Counted from the stretch's first letter, positions 22,734 through 31,832 are shown. The stretch: DNA of 64,000 bases from Symsagittifera roscoffensis (GCF_963678635.1 NC_087068.1:51374563-51438562), one strand, 5' to 3'. The notes: generated by a model from the letters alone, not told the origin. Made by a program: numbers and translations.

Positions 22734-22844
22734 TATTTTGGATATGAAAATCTGCCGGATGACTGGAATTTAGTTCACATCAGTCTGGGCCCAAAAGAGA
22801 CAATTTTACCATTTGCAGTAAAGTTCGCCGCTGAATTCTCCCAG
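22734..22844 (+). CDS. GPCR gene, exon encoding the extracellular segment before TM1
   Basis: Flanked by ttttgttttag| and CCCAG|GTAACA, 111 nt, phase 0 to phase 0, open in one frame (NLPDDWNLVHISLGPKE, then LPFAVKFAAEFSQ). Its last residues lead directly into the first transmembrane helix encoded at 26700. The GPCR identity comes from the following exons. Confidence 0.6.
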
Positions 22845-22897
22845 GTAACAAATTTCCATATTTTGACAGCAAACACAAAAGTTTTCCGGTTCATTTA

Positions 22898-23554
22898 CCC
22901 GGGTTGACCTCCATAGACCGAAAATGCTAATCATACAATTTCATACACTTAGTCTATGGAAAAATGCTAGTCATACAAATATCGTACATTTTTGCAAAAT
23001 GAGTTTAATCGAATTTTAAAGGTAATTTATTGTTGTTTTGGTATCGAAATTGGTACCTCTTCATAACAAGAAGAAAAAATAATTGTATGAAAAAAATGCT
23101 AATCATACAATTTCCATCTATGAAAATTGTATAATTATCATTTTTTTAAACTTCTTTTTTGTGAAAAAAAGCTTATGAGGAGAATTGACTGTGAGAAAAC
23201 AAAATTTCTCTGGTTTTTTCTTCTCTGCTCAGAGACTGCTCGTCGTATGGGATGGGAATTGAAGTAGTTTTTTTGCCTCATTTTGCTGGATTTCTAATTG
23301 TTAAAAAATGCTAGTCATAATGTTTTCATAAATAAAAAATTTCTAAATTTACAATTTCCATATATGAAAAAATGCTAGTCATACACTTTCTATATATGAA
23401 AAAATGCTAGTCATTCAATTTTCATATATGAAAAAAATACTAATCATAGACCTTTCATGCAATTTTCTGTACGTATGAAATTATATAGAAAGTGTATGAC
23501 TAGCATTTTTTCATATCTGGAAATTGTATGTCTAGCATTTTTGGTCAACCCGGG
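22898..23554. mobile_element. MITE with TA target duplication and CCCGGGTTGACC termini
   Basis: Left end CCCGGGTTGACCTCCATAG, right end complementary (TTTTTGGTCAACCCGGG), each immediately flanked by TA (22896-22897, 23555-23556), as for Tc1/mariner-type elements. The interior consists of repeated units close to AAAAAATGCTAGTCATACAA in both orientations with a ~33-bp spacing (clear at 23330-23440). No ORF. Related partial copies lie at 12726-13013, 24296-24457, 36979-37294 and 39123-39360. Confidence 0.8.
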
Positions 23555-23556
23555 TA

Positions 23557-24295
23557 ATTGAAGTATCAATTATTTTGTATCAAGCCCTTGAACTTTTAGA
23601 CTGCCCTTAAGCTTGTTTTTGATAGTGACTGTTCCGAAAAACCTACAACAACAAAAAATAACTCAAATTAAAATAAAATGTCAATTTGCATTAATTATTC
23701 GCGCTCTGCATTGCTCCCGACTGCCTTTTAAAGTTTATGGAGCAGTAATAACATTAAGAATTTAAGTGTAATAAAAAACATTTTTCTTCAAATTTTGAGA
23801 TTTTTGTCACATCAGTTTACCCCCTATCTATTTTAACAAGTTTTGTTTTTTTTTCAACCGCAGATCAAATTTTGTTCTCAAGCAAACGTTTTCTAAACAA
23901 TTTATTAATTTTTGGCGTGCATAACGTTGTCCGGCATACACAAAATTTGGAATTTTTCCATTTCTCTGGATAATTTTTTTTTTCAAAAACGCTAAGCACT
24001 CCTATTTTTTTTGTATGGCAAGTTTATGTATGCCTTGATCATTGTCTGATAATTTAAAAACTCAAATTTTAAAAACAATCATCCTTAAAATTTTTACCAA
24101 AATTTGAAAATTTGATGCTTTTAGTATATTGATTTGGGGAACAAAACTCTTATACAATTCAGGTAGTTTCCATGGCATTGTAAATGCAAGGCAATCAAAC
24201 CTTTGGTGACTATAGTTTAGAGTAAACTATGGTAATTTTCACTTGTATTCGGTCAAATTTGAGAAATTAAATTAAAAAAAAATATATATTTTTTT
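23557..24295. other. AT-rich intronic sequence, nothing recognised
   Basis: No exon, repeat boundary or RNA gene could be supported here. Confidence 0.5.
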
Positions 24296-24457
24296 GGTTT
24301 ATGGGAAAATGCTAGTCATAGAATTTCCATATACGAAAAATCACTAATCATAGACCTTTCATGCAATTTTCTGTACTTCTGGATTTGCATGAAAAATGTA
24401 TGATTAGCTTTTTTTCATATATTAAAAATGTATGATTAGCATTTTTGGTCCACCCGG
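24296..24457. repeat. Partial CCCGGGTTGACC-family MITE
   Basis: Units of atgctagtcatagaatttcc followed by the family right end in diverged form (gcatttttggtccacccgg). The left terminus is missing. Confidence 0.65.
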
Positions 24458-25164
24458 CTCTATATGAATAAACAAATTCGAATATTTTGGTTGAAAATAG
24501 ATAAGAATATTACCTTTAAATCAATTATAATTGATCCATTTGAATCAATTATAACCAAATAATTCGAAGCGTTGCATGTTAGCGTTTTTCGTTATTTACA
24601 TTTTTCTACTTTTCGTATACATAATTTCTTTTTTCAATTATTTTTGCTGCCCTTAATTTACACTCTCTAATTAAATATACATCTCTGAGTTTTGTCCGTA
24701 GAGCTCCAATGTATGACCCTCCCCCAAAATTTTAACCACTCCATATCTCGTTTTAACTTAAACTTCTCTGTAAATTTACGTGTGAACCACTTTAACTCGG
24801 GAAGGAACAGGTTCATTGGGGCTCTAGTTTTTCAGAGTAAACACTAGTTTTTCAGATCTAGAAAAAAAACAACTGATTTTCTTTGATAATTTGAACAAAA
24901 AAGTTGGTTAAATTGCAAGCAAAAGTGAGTTATATTAATTTATAATGGAATAAAACAGGTTTTTGAATTTGGAAAAGACAACGATCAAAATCTCTTTTAC
25001 TAAAACCATTTTATGGTTGAATGGATCTAGGAAAGTCTTGATATGTGTTAGTTTGTTTGCTGATATAATCCATTACTTCCCAGAAAGCTCGTGCGCGTAC
25101 TCAGCATCGCAGCAAGAAAGGCGATCATGAAATTCAAAAATTTAAATTTGCAACAATCCCACAC
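24458..25164. other. AT-rich intronic sequence
   Basis: No gene supported. Contains a few TTATAATTGATCCATTTGAATC-like units near 24520-24560 related to the 21380-22422 element. Confidence 0.4.
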
Positions 25165-25544
25165 CGAGCCTTAATGGATTTTAATCCATTATAATGGATT
25201 CCCGAGACAAAAATAATCCATTACAATCTATTACAGATGTAAAATTCAGACCACGAAATCGATTATATTGCTATTATTATCAATTATTTCAAAAAAAAAT
25301 AAATCATTAAACTCGATTGTAATCCATTGTTTTTGGCAAGGAAATCGATTATTTTTGGAAATAAAAACCAATATGATCCCGTATAATTGATTGTATTCCA
25401 TTTTACATTTAGAACTAAATTCGGTTATTTTTGCAATAGTTTTGCATATTTTGCAAAATTTACGCTCTGTATTTTACTAAAAGCCATTTCTCAGTGCCAC
25501 CGTAATTACCTCAAGTTTTTTGTACGTCCTCTCTAAAAAGGGGA

Positions 25545-25740
25545 TAAATGGGGGGGGGATAAATTGGGGGGTGTCTACCAATAAAAAATCACCCATGTTC
25601 AAACATGGGGGGTGGGGGAGGGGGGGGGGGGGGCGAATGGCGCTAGTGTTAAACTGGCAGGGATGAAGGGGGAGAGGTAAACGGGGGGTACAGTTTAATG
25701 GGGAGAGGCAAACGGGGGGTACAGTTTAATGGGGAGGGCG
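25545..25740 (+). repeat. G-run cluster with quadruplex potential and 29-bp tandem pair
   Basis: Many runs of four to thirteen G within 200 bp, e.g. around 25550-25570, 25600-25635 and 25680-25740. The unit AAACGGGGGGTACAGTTTAA occurs twice, 29 bp apart. Confidence 0.7.
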
Positions 25741-26004
25741 TGTAAACTGAGATGAATTCAAAAAGTAGAGAAAAAAACATAAATTTTAATTTGAAACAGA
25801 ACATTTCACAAAACAGGAAATAAAATAACTTTGAAAAATGTAAATTTCATAAATAAAAGCTCCAAAAAGAATCCGTTATAATCGATTTGAATCAATTATA
25901 ATGGATTATAATGCTATAAAAATTTTAAGACTATAATCCATTTTCAAAAAACTTTAATCAAGTACAATGAATTATATTGACAAAAAATATATTAGGATTT
26001 TAAT

Positions 26005-26491
26005 CAGGGGCAGATCTAGCATTTTTGCGAGGTGGGGTCAAATTTTCGAAAAGATCGACTAAATTGATCGACCAAATTGATTTTAGTTCGACCAAATTGA
26101 TTTTTCAAGTTCTCCCAAAGCACTAAAAAGTACCAAACTGACCAAATTGATTTGTCAAGTTCTCCCAAAGCACTAAAAAGTACCTGTCTTGGTCACATTT
26201 CCTTCACCGCTGGTAAAAATTTGAAAACACAGGCCAAAATTAGCGTTTTTAAGCAATTTTTGGAAAGTTTTGAACAAAAAAATCAAGTTTTTTTTGGCGC
26301 GCGCTCTCCGCTTAAAATTATTATATATTGGCGCCAAAGGCGCCTTTTGAAACTTTTTAGGATCCGTAACCAAAATTGGATATTTCAAAATAGTACAATG
26401 GGGGATCCTTTGTGTCGGCAAGGGGTCGAATCCATGAAGGAGGGCGTCCACTCCCCCCCCCCCCCCGTCCACCTTCCTAAATCCGCCCCTG
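26005..26491. mobile_element. hAT-type MITE (CAGGGGCGGA termini)
   Basis: Left end CAGGGGCAGATCTAGC, right end CTAAATCCGCCCCTG; flanked by ATTTTAAT (25997-26004) and ATTTTAAC (26492-26499), an 8-bp target duplication with one change. An 8-bp duplication and CAGGGGCGGA ends are typical of hAT-derived non-autonomous elements. ORFs read through it on both strands but encode nothing recognisable. Related copies: 33221-33497, 41101-41852, 41419-41782, 56874-57302. Confidence 0.85.
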
Positions 26492-26699
26492 ATTTTAACC
26501 AATTTTTAATGGATTTTAATCGATTATTTTGTAATTTTATAGATACTGACCATATCATGACAACATATTAACTACTTCGACCGTGTTCACTGATTTTGCA
26601 TTATTTATCAACTATTTAACTCGAAAAATTTTCCCTTGTCGTATATATATTTGATAGGAAACGTTTCATTCTTTCAAAATCATTTACTGGTGCTTTCAG

Positions 26700-26920
26700 C
26701 TGCCTGCGCTAATAATAGTCTTGATTGTCAACCTGTATTGTGTTATTTTGGTCGCAACTAATGAAGAACTTCGACATTTAGATTATTTTCTGGTTGCTTT
26801 CCAAAGTTTAACCGATCTTCTATTTTCTGGAGTTCTTGGGTCCGCTTTTTTCATATTCGACAACTATATCCATGTTAATATGTTCTGCAATTTTTTCCTG
26901 AGAATGGGACCTGAAAACTG
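26700..26920 (+). CDS. Rhodopsin-like GPCR gene, exon for TM1, TM2 and start of TM3
   Basis: Seven-helix G-protein-coupled receptor of the plasma membrane; ligand unknown. The exon is bounded by gctttcag| and AACTG|GTTAGC (a weak donor) and runs phase 0 to phase 2. It encodes TM1 with the conserved Asn (LPALIIVLIVNLYCVILVAT), the basic/His loop, TM2 with the LxxxD signature (FLVAFQSLTDLLFSGVLGSA), and the loop with the Cys before TM3 (HVNMFCNFFL). The split Trp codon is completed by the exon at 33761, which supplies the E/DRY motif. The intervening 6.8-kb intron contains a Polinton and a hAT-type MITE. No orthologue is named because I cannot place the receptor in a subfamily. TM5 has not been found, so the gene may be degenerate or I may have missed an exon. 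Confidence 0.68.
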
Positions 26921-27565
26921 GTTAGCATGATGAGTTGTTTCGAATAGTTTTTACCTTAATAGCAGACTTAAAATTATCTTGTTTTATAGTAGCAATTTGG
27001 TCATAGTAGTATAGTAAAAGTGGCTAGGAAAATGACCACTTTTAACCCCCCCCCCCCTTTTTTTCGATGTGCCGTTGTACTTACCACTTTTAACCCCCAA
27101 AGGGGTTAAAGCCCCTACTTTTTCGGGCACGCATGTTTTAAGGGGGGTTAAAATTGGTAATTTTCCAGCCACTTTATGGAAACGGAATGGAATTAAGTTT
27201 TGGTTGGTGCATGTTTTCCCTTCTAAAGTTTGGGGGTATTGGCTTGTTTACATGTAAAATGACGTTATATACAACCAAACTATATGGTATATAGGAAAGC
27301 CAAGATTTTGGCAGCGTAGCTTAACTGTTGGCTGCGGTGATCGATTTTCTTTCGAAAATGCATGTTTTATTGCTGAATCTCGAAGAAAGGAAAATTCGTC
27401 AAGTGCGGCGGCCGCCACCTCTATTTAGGCAAAAATTAATAATCTACTTGAACAAAATAAGAATCACTTACCCGAAAGTTGATGATGACATAGTTGATGA
27501 ATGATTGTAAAAAGAAAATAAGAAATGGGGGATAATGAGGAAGGGGACTAAAAAAATAAAATTTG
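26921..27565. other. Intronic sequence with a short palindromic element
   Basis: No coding exon seen. 27020-27172 is a compact inverted-repeat element (left GTGGCTAGGAAAATGACCAC, right complementary ending CCAGCCAC) with C-runs and G-runs inside and an internal hairpin around ttaacccccaaaggggttaa (27090-27110). Confidence 0.5.
27020..27172. repeat. 153-bp palindromic repeat (GTGGCTGGAAAATTACCA family)
   Basis: The first ~33 bases (GTGGCTAGGAAAATGACCAC then ttttaaccccc) are complementary to the last ~31. A tiny foldback element; target duplication not clear. Confidence 0.65.
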
Positions 27566-27604
27566 GTAAAAAAAAAAAAAAAACCTCTTCTTTATTGGAA
27601 GAGG
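27566..27604 (-). terminator. Terminator-like hairpin plus T-tract overlapping a stop codon and AATAAA
   Basis: On the minus strand the 27592-27918 ORF ends inside CCTCTTC-CAATAAA-GAAGAGG (27584-27604), a perfect 7-bp stem with a 7-nt loop, followed at once by a long run of T. The stop codon TAA is part of the AATAAA in the loop. Such hairpin-marked 3' ends are known from some giant viruses; in a Polinton context this is unusual. Confidence 0.55.
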
Positions 27605-27918
27605 TATGAATAAATGGAAACGGCTGGGCTGTCCATCAGCACCAGCAGGTCAGAAGCCCTGTAGGCAATCCAACCCCCGAGGGCGACCACGTCCCTGAGT
27701 TGCTCAGAGAGGAGTTCCCACTCGGGCGACCCAGGGAGGTAAGTCCGGGGAAGGGGTTTCCCCTTGGCCCACTGGCGTGGCTTGACCCAGAGCTCCTTCA
27801 CCACTAATGCCTCAGGATCGAGCCCAGCCATATATCTAACGTGGATTTCCTCCACAGGAATATTGATAAGCTCTAACCCCCCGAAAGGAATTTTAACTGT
27901 TTCCAGGTATGAAGGCAT
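27592..27918 (-). CDS. Unknown 108-aa ORF, GC-rich, at the left edge of the Polinton
   Basis: I do not recognise the product (PSYLETVKIPFGGLELINIP ... EWELLSEQLRDVVALGGWIA). It starts at ATG (27918-27916) and ends at the hairpin/T-tract described separately. Base composition is distinctly GC-richer than the surroundings and the frame is intact, both signs of a real gene. It is divergent from the plus-strand Polinton genes starting at 28416, leaving ~500 bp that could hold promoters for both. No membrane helix or catalytic motif is visible. It may be a Polinton gene, or a fragment of another element. Confidence 0.5.
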   Translation of the reverse strand: MPSYLETVKIPFGGLELINIPVEEIHVRYMAGLDPEALVVKELWVKPRQWAKGKPLPRTYLPGSPEWELLSEQLRDVVALGGWIAYRASDLLVLMDSPAVSIYSYLFQ

Positions 27919-28415
27919 CTAAAACAAGCAAATTAACATTTTAAATCACATGAAATTGTTCATCAAATAAAATTTTTTGGAACAGTAGGTTTTGGAAGGT
28001 AATAATTGTGCTAAACTTTCTCTAAATTTTCCCCGAGTTTAAAATACGCTTATCACGAAAACACAGACAGAATAAATTGTACTTTTAGCTGCGTGTTATT
28101 TTCAACCAGTTTAGAAATTTTGAGTTTGATTTGGAAACAAAAACTGGTAAAAACATTTGATTTGTCGAATACTACTTTTGAAAATGAATAGATTTGACTT
28201 CTTGTTTGACTTTGTCACTAAGCTGATTGTAAGAAAAAATAAAGCGCAGACTGAAAATATATGTTTACTAAAATGTTAAAAATATATCAAAAAGGCTGAT
28301 GGACTAATTCAATGTATATCACCGAGTTGTAGATATCAGCTGTTGGCATCTAAACGGTTACTTTTATTTCCACTGTTTTGAAATTCAGCAGGCTCAAAGA
28401 GTGTTGGAAAAAAAA
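27919..28415. other. Intergenic region between divergent Polinton ORFs
   Basis: About 500 bp, AT-rich, with no coding frame. It separates a minus-strand ORF from the plus-strand gene series and is the natural place for their promoters; no specific element could be recognised. Confidence 0.4.
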
Positions 28416-28853
28416 ATGAAATTGGAAAAACGTAGAGTTACCTCAACAGACTTGGAAATCATTCATGAGATTTATTTGACTGTGAAAAAAACCTATCCGG
28501 AAAATTCTGACCGTCGGAATTACTTTCTGGCTGCATGTTCTCTGTTTTTCTTTTCCAGTGAAAACGAATTAAATTATGACGTAGCTATTAAACTTAGACC
28601 ATATGGAGGTCTTATTGGCATAGACGACTCTTCCTTGGACAAATATTTAAAAGATTCAAAAATACTACGTCTGCATGCAATTTTGCATGACGCTGCAGGT
28701 TTTGTTGACGAAGTTTACAACACGGGTCCCACTTACTGCTATATGTTACCCTGGAAGTGTAACAGCAGTCTGATTGGTCATTTGAGCGGTATTACTTTCT
28801 GTTTATTCGTCAAACTAACCAGACCAGAACTCTATCAGTTATTAGAATGTTGA
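28416..28853 (+). CDS. Polinton protein of unknown function (145 aa)
   Basis: The first ATG of the frame is at 28416 (an in-frame GTG lies 15 bp upstream). The product (e.g. DLEIIHEIYLTVKKTYPENS, TYCYMLPWKCNSSLIGHLS) has no motif I can assign and no obvious membrane segment apart from a C-terminal hydrophobic patch (GITFCLFVKL). It overlaps the next gene by seven bases, implying shared expression. Confidence 0.6.
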   Translation: MKLEKRRVTSTDLEIIHEIYLTVKKTYPENSDRRNYFLAACSLFFFSSENELNYDVAIKLRPYGGLIGIDDSSLDKYLKDSKILRLHAILHDAAGFVDEVYNTGPTYCYMLPWKCNSSLIGHLSGITFCLFVKLTRPELYQLLEC

Positions 28854-29419
28854 GCGAACGATCAGTCGTCATAGATTTGGAAGGATTTCGCTATAAAAAA
28901 AGTAACTTTATAGTTAAAGAAATAGCCATTACGACTTCTGAATATAGTGACTCTCTTATTTTTCTACCTCCAGTCCCTTTCAACTCACTACCCAAAGCTG
29001 AACAAAAAGCGTACAACTGGTTAACACAATACTTGCACGGAATTCACTGGGAAAGCGGAGATTATTTATATTTAAACCTTAATCAGATTATTCAAAGTTT
29101 TGTTTTGAGAAATCCTAACGCTGTATTTTACGCCAAAGGAAAAGAGAAGGCTGAACTCCTTGCAAAGTACTTGGATCGAGAAGTTGTGAATCTTGATGAA
29201 TTGGGTTGCCCGAGAATTGAAAACTTACATTTAAAGAATTATCCATCCTGCAATAGACATTTACAACCTAATTATAACTCTAGGAATCACTGTTCCCTGA
29301 AAAAAAACGAAGGTTTTTTTGATTGGCTGACAAATGAGCAACAACGAAAGACTAGCAAAAGCGGAGACGTACCTATCTCCAAATTTAGTGTTCTTGGCTT
29401 GGATGACACCAGAGAGTGA
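28847..29419 (+). CDS. Polinton DEDD-exonuclease/RNase H-fold-like protein (190 aa)
   Basis: The N-terminus VVIDLEGFRYKKSNFIVKEI fits the first strand and acidic motif (D-x-E) of a DEDD-type 3'-5' exonuclease fold. The central region (YNWLTQYLHGIHWESGDY, AVFYAKGKEKAELLAKYLDR) and the closing part (LDELGCPRI ... CNRH ... NHCSL) follow the pattern of a small protein family often found in Polinton/adintovirus-like elements and in arthropod and cnidarian genomes. Not all four catalytic acids can be placed by eye, so enzymatic activity is uncertain. It starts within the stop region of the previous gene and overlaps the next small ORF. Confidence 0.55.
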   Translation: MLSERSVVIDLEGFRYKKSNFIVKEIAITTSEYSDSLIFLPPVPFNSLPKAEQKAYNWLTQYLHGIHWESGDYLYLNLNQIIQSFVLRNPNAVFYAKGKEKAELLAKYLDREVVNLDELGCPRIENLHLKNYPSCNRHLQPNYNSRNHCSLKKNEGFFDWLTNEQQRKTSKSGDVPISKFSVLGLDDTRE

Positions 29420-29546
29420 TATCAAAGTAACGTTGACCAGAACAGAACAAATCAATTGCCGAGGTCAAGTTGTGCAGCGGAAAGGACAAATTACTCTCTC
29501 AGGAGACGAATTGACTATTTTAAGAAATTTTTCTCCCAGTGATTGA
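29334..29546 (+). CDS. Small Polinton ORF (70 aa)
   Basis: ATG at 29334 lies inside the end of the preceding gene in another frame. The product (AWMTPESDIKVTLTRTEQIN ... KGQITLSGDELTILRNFSPS) is compact and looks like a small beta-rich protein. The C-terminal pattern is coherent and differs from random AT-rich frames, and the ORF extends beyond the overlap. Function unknown. Confidence 0.5.
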   Translation: MSNNERLAKAETYLSPNLVFLAWMTPESDIKVTLTRTEQINCRGQVVQRKGQITLSGDELTILRNFSPSD

Positions 29547-29584
29547 CCAATTCATCTATTTTCAACGACACAAGTTTAGTCAAA

Positions 29585-29790
29585 ATGTTGGCCAACAAAC
29601 GAGGAGTATGTCTTCCCCAGGCTAGTCTTAGTGCCCAAAACGTCAACCCGGAGTTCAAATGGATCTTCAAAGCAGTGACCTACCTGAGGAAGTTCAGAAA
29701 CTAGTAAAAGAGAACTCTGTAAAGAAAGTTGTATTTCATGCAAAAACTGAATATGTGCCAGCCAATTATGTTGTGGAAATGCTGCATTGA
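29585..29790 (+). CDS. Two overlapping small Polinton ORFs or one frameshifted gene
   Basis: 29585-29704 encodes 39 aa (LANKRGVCLPQASLSAQNVN...). 29659-29790, in another frame, encodes 43 aa (LPEEVQKLVKENSVKKVVFH...VEMLH) with a convincing helical, charged composition. They may be a single gene with a one-base lesion near 29670, or two overlapping ORFs. No function assigned. 29791-29982 has no gene. Confidence 0.4.
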
Positions 29791-29982
29791 CAATGACAAT
29801 GACATAACTAATGACTCTAGAAGTTATACTCGATACGAGATTTTTTATTGTTCTGAAATATAGATAATACATATTTTATGACAAGAACACATTTTTTTCA
29901 TTCTCATTAAGAAACTAGTGTTATAGATAGAGAGGAGTTAGAAAGAATCAGTTAGAGAGAGAAATATAAATCGAACAACTGA

Positions 29983-30261
29983 ATGACTGAATTAGCTATC
30001 GATGAGCCTGATGCTACTATAGTTACAGATTTTGCTTATGATCAAACAAACACTGAACAAAAATCTTGGAAGTTTTGTAATGATGTTACAGTCCCCAGAT
30101 CAGAAGTAGTTTTTATGTCTCAAATGATTTTAATTTTCATTTTACTTACTTTTTGCATCTATAAACTTTCTTGGACGCAAATAAGCTGTGAAGAAACGTC
30201 AGTTTGGTTTTCAATATTGTCTGGTTTAGTTGGGTACGTGCTACCAAACCCAAGGATATGA
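29983..30261 (+). CDS. Polinton membrane protein with two hydrophobic segments (92 aa)
   Basis: An acidic N-terminus is followed by a strong transmembrane helix (MSQMILIFILLTFCIYKLSW) and a second hydrophobic segment near the C-terminus (SVWFSILSGLVGYVLPNP). Short proteins with this ISCEETxVWFSIL...GYxLPNP pattern sit directly before the ATPase in Polinton/adintovirus-like elements; their role is unknown but a virion-membrane or capsid-minor component is plausible. The stop overlaps the ATPase start as ATGA (30258-30261). Confidence 0.65.
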   Translation: MTELAIDEPDATIVTDFAYDQTNTEQKSWKFCNDVTVPRSEVVFMSQMILIFILLTFCIYKLSWTQISCEETSVWFSILSGLVGYVLPNPRI

Positions 30262-30845
30262 ATAAAATTATTGATACATCGACAAGACTGTTTATGGCAG
30301 TTGTAGGACCGTCAGGATCCGGAAAAACAGAGTTGATTTTCAAGCTATTGACAGGAAGATCATTTTATCCCAAATTTGAAAGAGTGTTATTTTTTTACAA
30401 AGATATTCAACCTGTAGTTATGGACGAGTTAAACGCTCGCAGAATTCATATAGAATTTGTAAAATTTGACGGATTCGATCGTTTGAGAAACATTGAAAAC
30501 ATTCTGTTAGTGTTTGATGACTCATGCGAAGAAATATACAATGATAAAGAATTCGTTAAATTAGCAACAGCAGGAAGACACAGGGGCTTAGATGTTATTT
30601 ATGTCAAACATAATTTATTCCAACAAAGCCGATGGTCCCGAACTATTGATTTGAACACATCTCACATCATTTTATTCAAATCACCTCGTGATATTCAGCA
30701 ACTTGATCACCTCGGAAGGCAACTTAATGCACCTAAATTCTTACGTCAATCGTATGAACTGGCTACAAAAGGACAGCTTTGGACATCTATTAATAGATTT
30801 AGATCCCCGAACATCAGACTTGTCTCAGATACTGTTCAAACATAA
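30258..30845 (+). CDS. Polinton genome-packaging ATPase (FtsK/HerA type)
   Basis: P-loop ATPase that would drive DNA packaging into capsids. The Walker A motif is VVGPSGSGKTEL and Walker B is NILLVFDDSCEE, followed by a sensor-like TAGRHRGLDVIYVKHNLFQ and a C-terminal part with RDIQQLDHLGRQL. The start is placed at the ATG at 30258 because it overlaps the upstream stop as ATGA and precedes the Walker A at the expected ~15 residues. The frame is intact (195 aa), which is short but normal for Polinton ATPases. The best evidence that this cluster is a Polinton. Confidence 0.88.
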   Translation: MNKIIDTSTRLFMAVVGPSGSGKTELIFKLLTGRSFYPKFERVLFFYKDIQPVVMDELNARRIHIEFVKFDGFDRLRNIENILLVFDDSCEEIYNDKEFVKLATAGRHRGLDVIYVKHNLFQQSRWSRTIDLNTSHIILFKSPRDIQQLDHLGRQLNAPKFLRQSYELATKGQLWTSINRFRSPNIRLVSDTVQT

Positions 30846-30909
30846 TACCACCTGGTCCGTCAATTTTCTATTTACCTTTAGATAAAGCAGAAGCGACACC
30901 CATACACAA

Positions 30910-31221
30910 ATGAACGCGAAAAAATTATTTATTCTGCAACACATGGTACAGTTGAACCCAACTCAACTACGAGGCTTCATTAGAAAAAAAACATCAAATA
31001 GTCAAATCATATCAGTTGTTTGCGAATGCTTGCTCAATGTAGTCAACGGAAATGTGCCTGTCAGTATCCCAAACCTCAATAAATTCGAAACAGCATACAA
31101 AATTTTTAATCAATCCAAAAAACGAGTCCTGAAAAAAAAACGAGCTATTATACTGAGCAAACAAGGATTTTATCTAATCAGACAAATACTTTATTTTTGC
31201 TTCAAGTATTTGACTGCATAG
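30910..31221 (+). CDS. Polinton basic protein (103 aa)
   Basis: Lys-rich protein with pattern LNPTQLRGFIRKKTSNSQII, then LLNVVNGNVPVSIPNLNKFE, and a Lys tract (KKRVLKKKRAII). Proteins with a similar order (helical start, NVxxGNxP motif, basic tail) occur next to the ATPase in related elements. A DNA-condensing or minor virion role would fit but is inference. Ends two bases before the next start codon. Confidence 0.6.
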   Translation: MNAKKLFILQHMVQLNPTQLRGFIRKKTSNSQIISVVCECLLNVVNGNVPVSIPNLNKFETAYKIFNQSKKRVLKKKRAIILSKQGFYLIRQILYFCFKYLTA

Positions 31222-31223
31222 AA

Positions 31224-31832
31224 ATGGCAGCAGAAGAATTTGTTCTAATTCCAAAGCATATGTACATCAGAGATCAACCACATGCAGCACATATTTTGCT
31301 TGACAACTCAATTAAACACAAGAAACCGCAACTATCATATTTGAACCGATTGAGACCACTAAATGAATCAGCAAGAACAACAACAACATCAGCTATTGAT
31401 ACGTCAGCAGTCATTCCCCCAACCCCTGAACCACCTATTGTTGCCAAAGCAGAAAACAATCCACAAAAACAAGCTCTCCCTCTCACTTCTCAAGACGATG
31501 ATGATGATGACGGTGATGGTGATGATGATGATGATGATGATGAAGGTAACGAGATGGAAAAAAGTGTTGAGCTTAGTGAGGCATTATCCGCAGAACGTAT
31601 CCTGTTACAATTACAGCTCATGGATGAACACAAATTTAAGCGAGCAAAAAAAGTTCTTGAAATTATTAAAAAGTCAGAACGAGTCAAAATAAATAAAGAT
31701 AATGAAGAAATTTACGTTGATAAAGTGCCAACAGGTCTTAAAGCATCAGTTTTTCTGTATGATATACAACAACAAACTAAAAAACTTTACAACCCCTGCT
31801 TTTATACTGATTTTGAGGTCACTCAAACTTGA
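31224..31832 (+). CDS. Polinton acidic protein with poly-Asp tract (202 aa)
   Basis: Start chosen at ATG 31224, two bases after the upstream stop. The N-terminus EEFVLIPKHMYIRDQPHAAH and the C-terminal block PTGLKASVFLYDIQQQTKKL are the conserved ends of a protein regularly found in Polinton/adintovirus-like elements. Between them lies a variable linker with a long Asp-rich tract from a GAT repeat (31495-31545). Function unknown; a virion-associated role is inferred from context. Confidence 0.65.
   Translation: MAAEEFVLIPKHMYIRDQPHAAHILLDNSIKHKKPQLSYLNRLRPLNESARTTTTSAIDTSAVIPPTPEPPIVAKAENNPQKQALPLTSQDDDDDDGDGDDDDDDDEGNEMEKSVELSEALSAERILLQLQLMDEHKFKRAKKVLEIIKKSERVKINKDNEEIYVDKVPTGLKASVFLYDIQQQTKKLYNPCFYTDFEVTQT

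Larger units (their letters stand above)
25165..26560. repeat. AATCGATTATAATGGATT-type element with G-rich core, split by a hAT-type MITE
   Basis: Interleaved ATCCATTATAATGGATT units at 25165-25400 and 25865-26560 flank a G-rich core (25545-25740) that includes a 29-bp tandem pair (aaacggggggtacagtttaa). The layout resembles the interior of 21380-22422 in reverse. A hAT-type MITE (26005-26491) has inserted into its right part. Confidence 0.55.

Noticed and set aside
23330..23440. Regularly spaced ~33-bp repeats reminiscent of a CRISPR array
   Set aside because: They are internal modules of a TA-flanked MITE in both orientations, without unique spacers or cas genes, in eukaryotic DNA.
26152..26571. 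139-aa plus and 109-aa minus frames
   Set aside because: They lie within the hAT-type MITE, and similar frames recur in its other copies without coding signal.
31490..31687. Minus-strand Ser-rich frame
   Set aside because: Antisense of the GAT/Asp-rich tract in the Polinton acidic protein.
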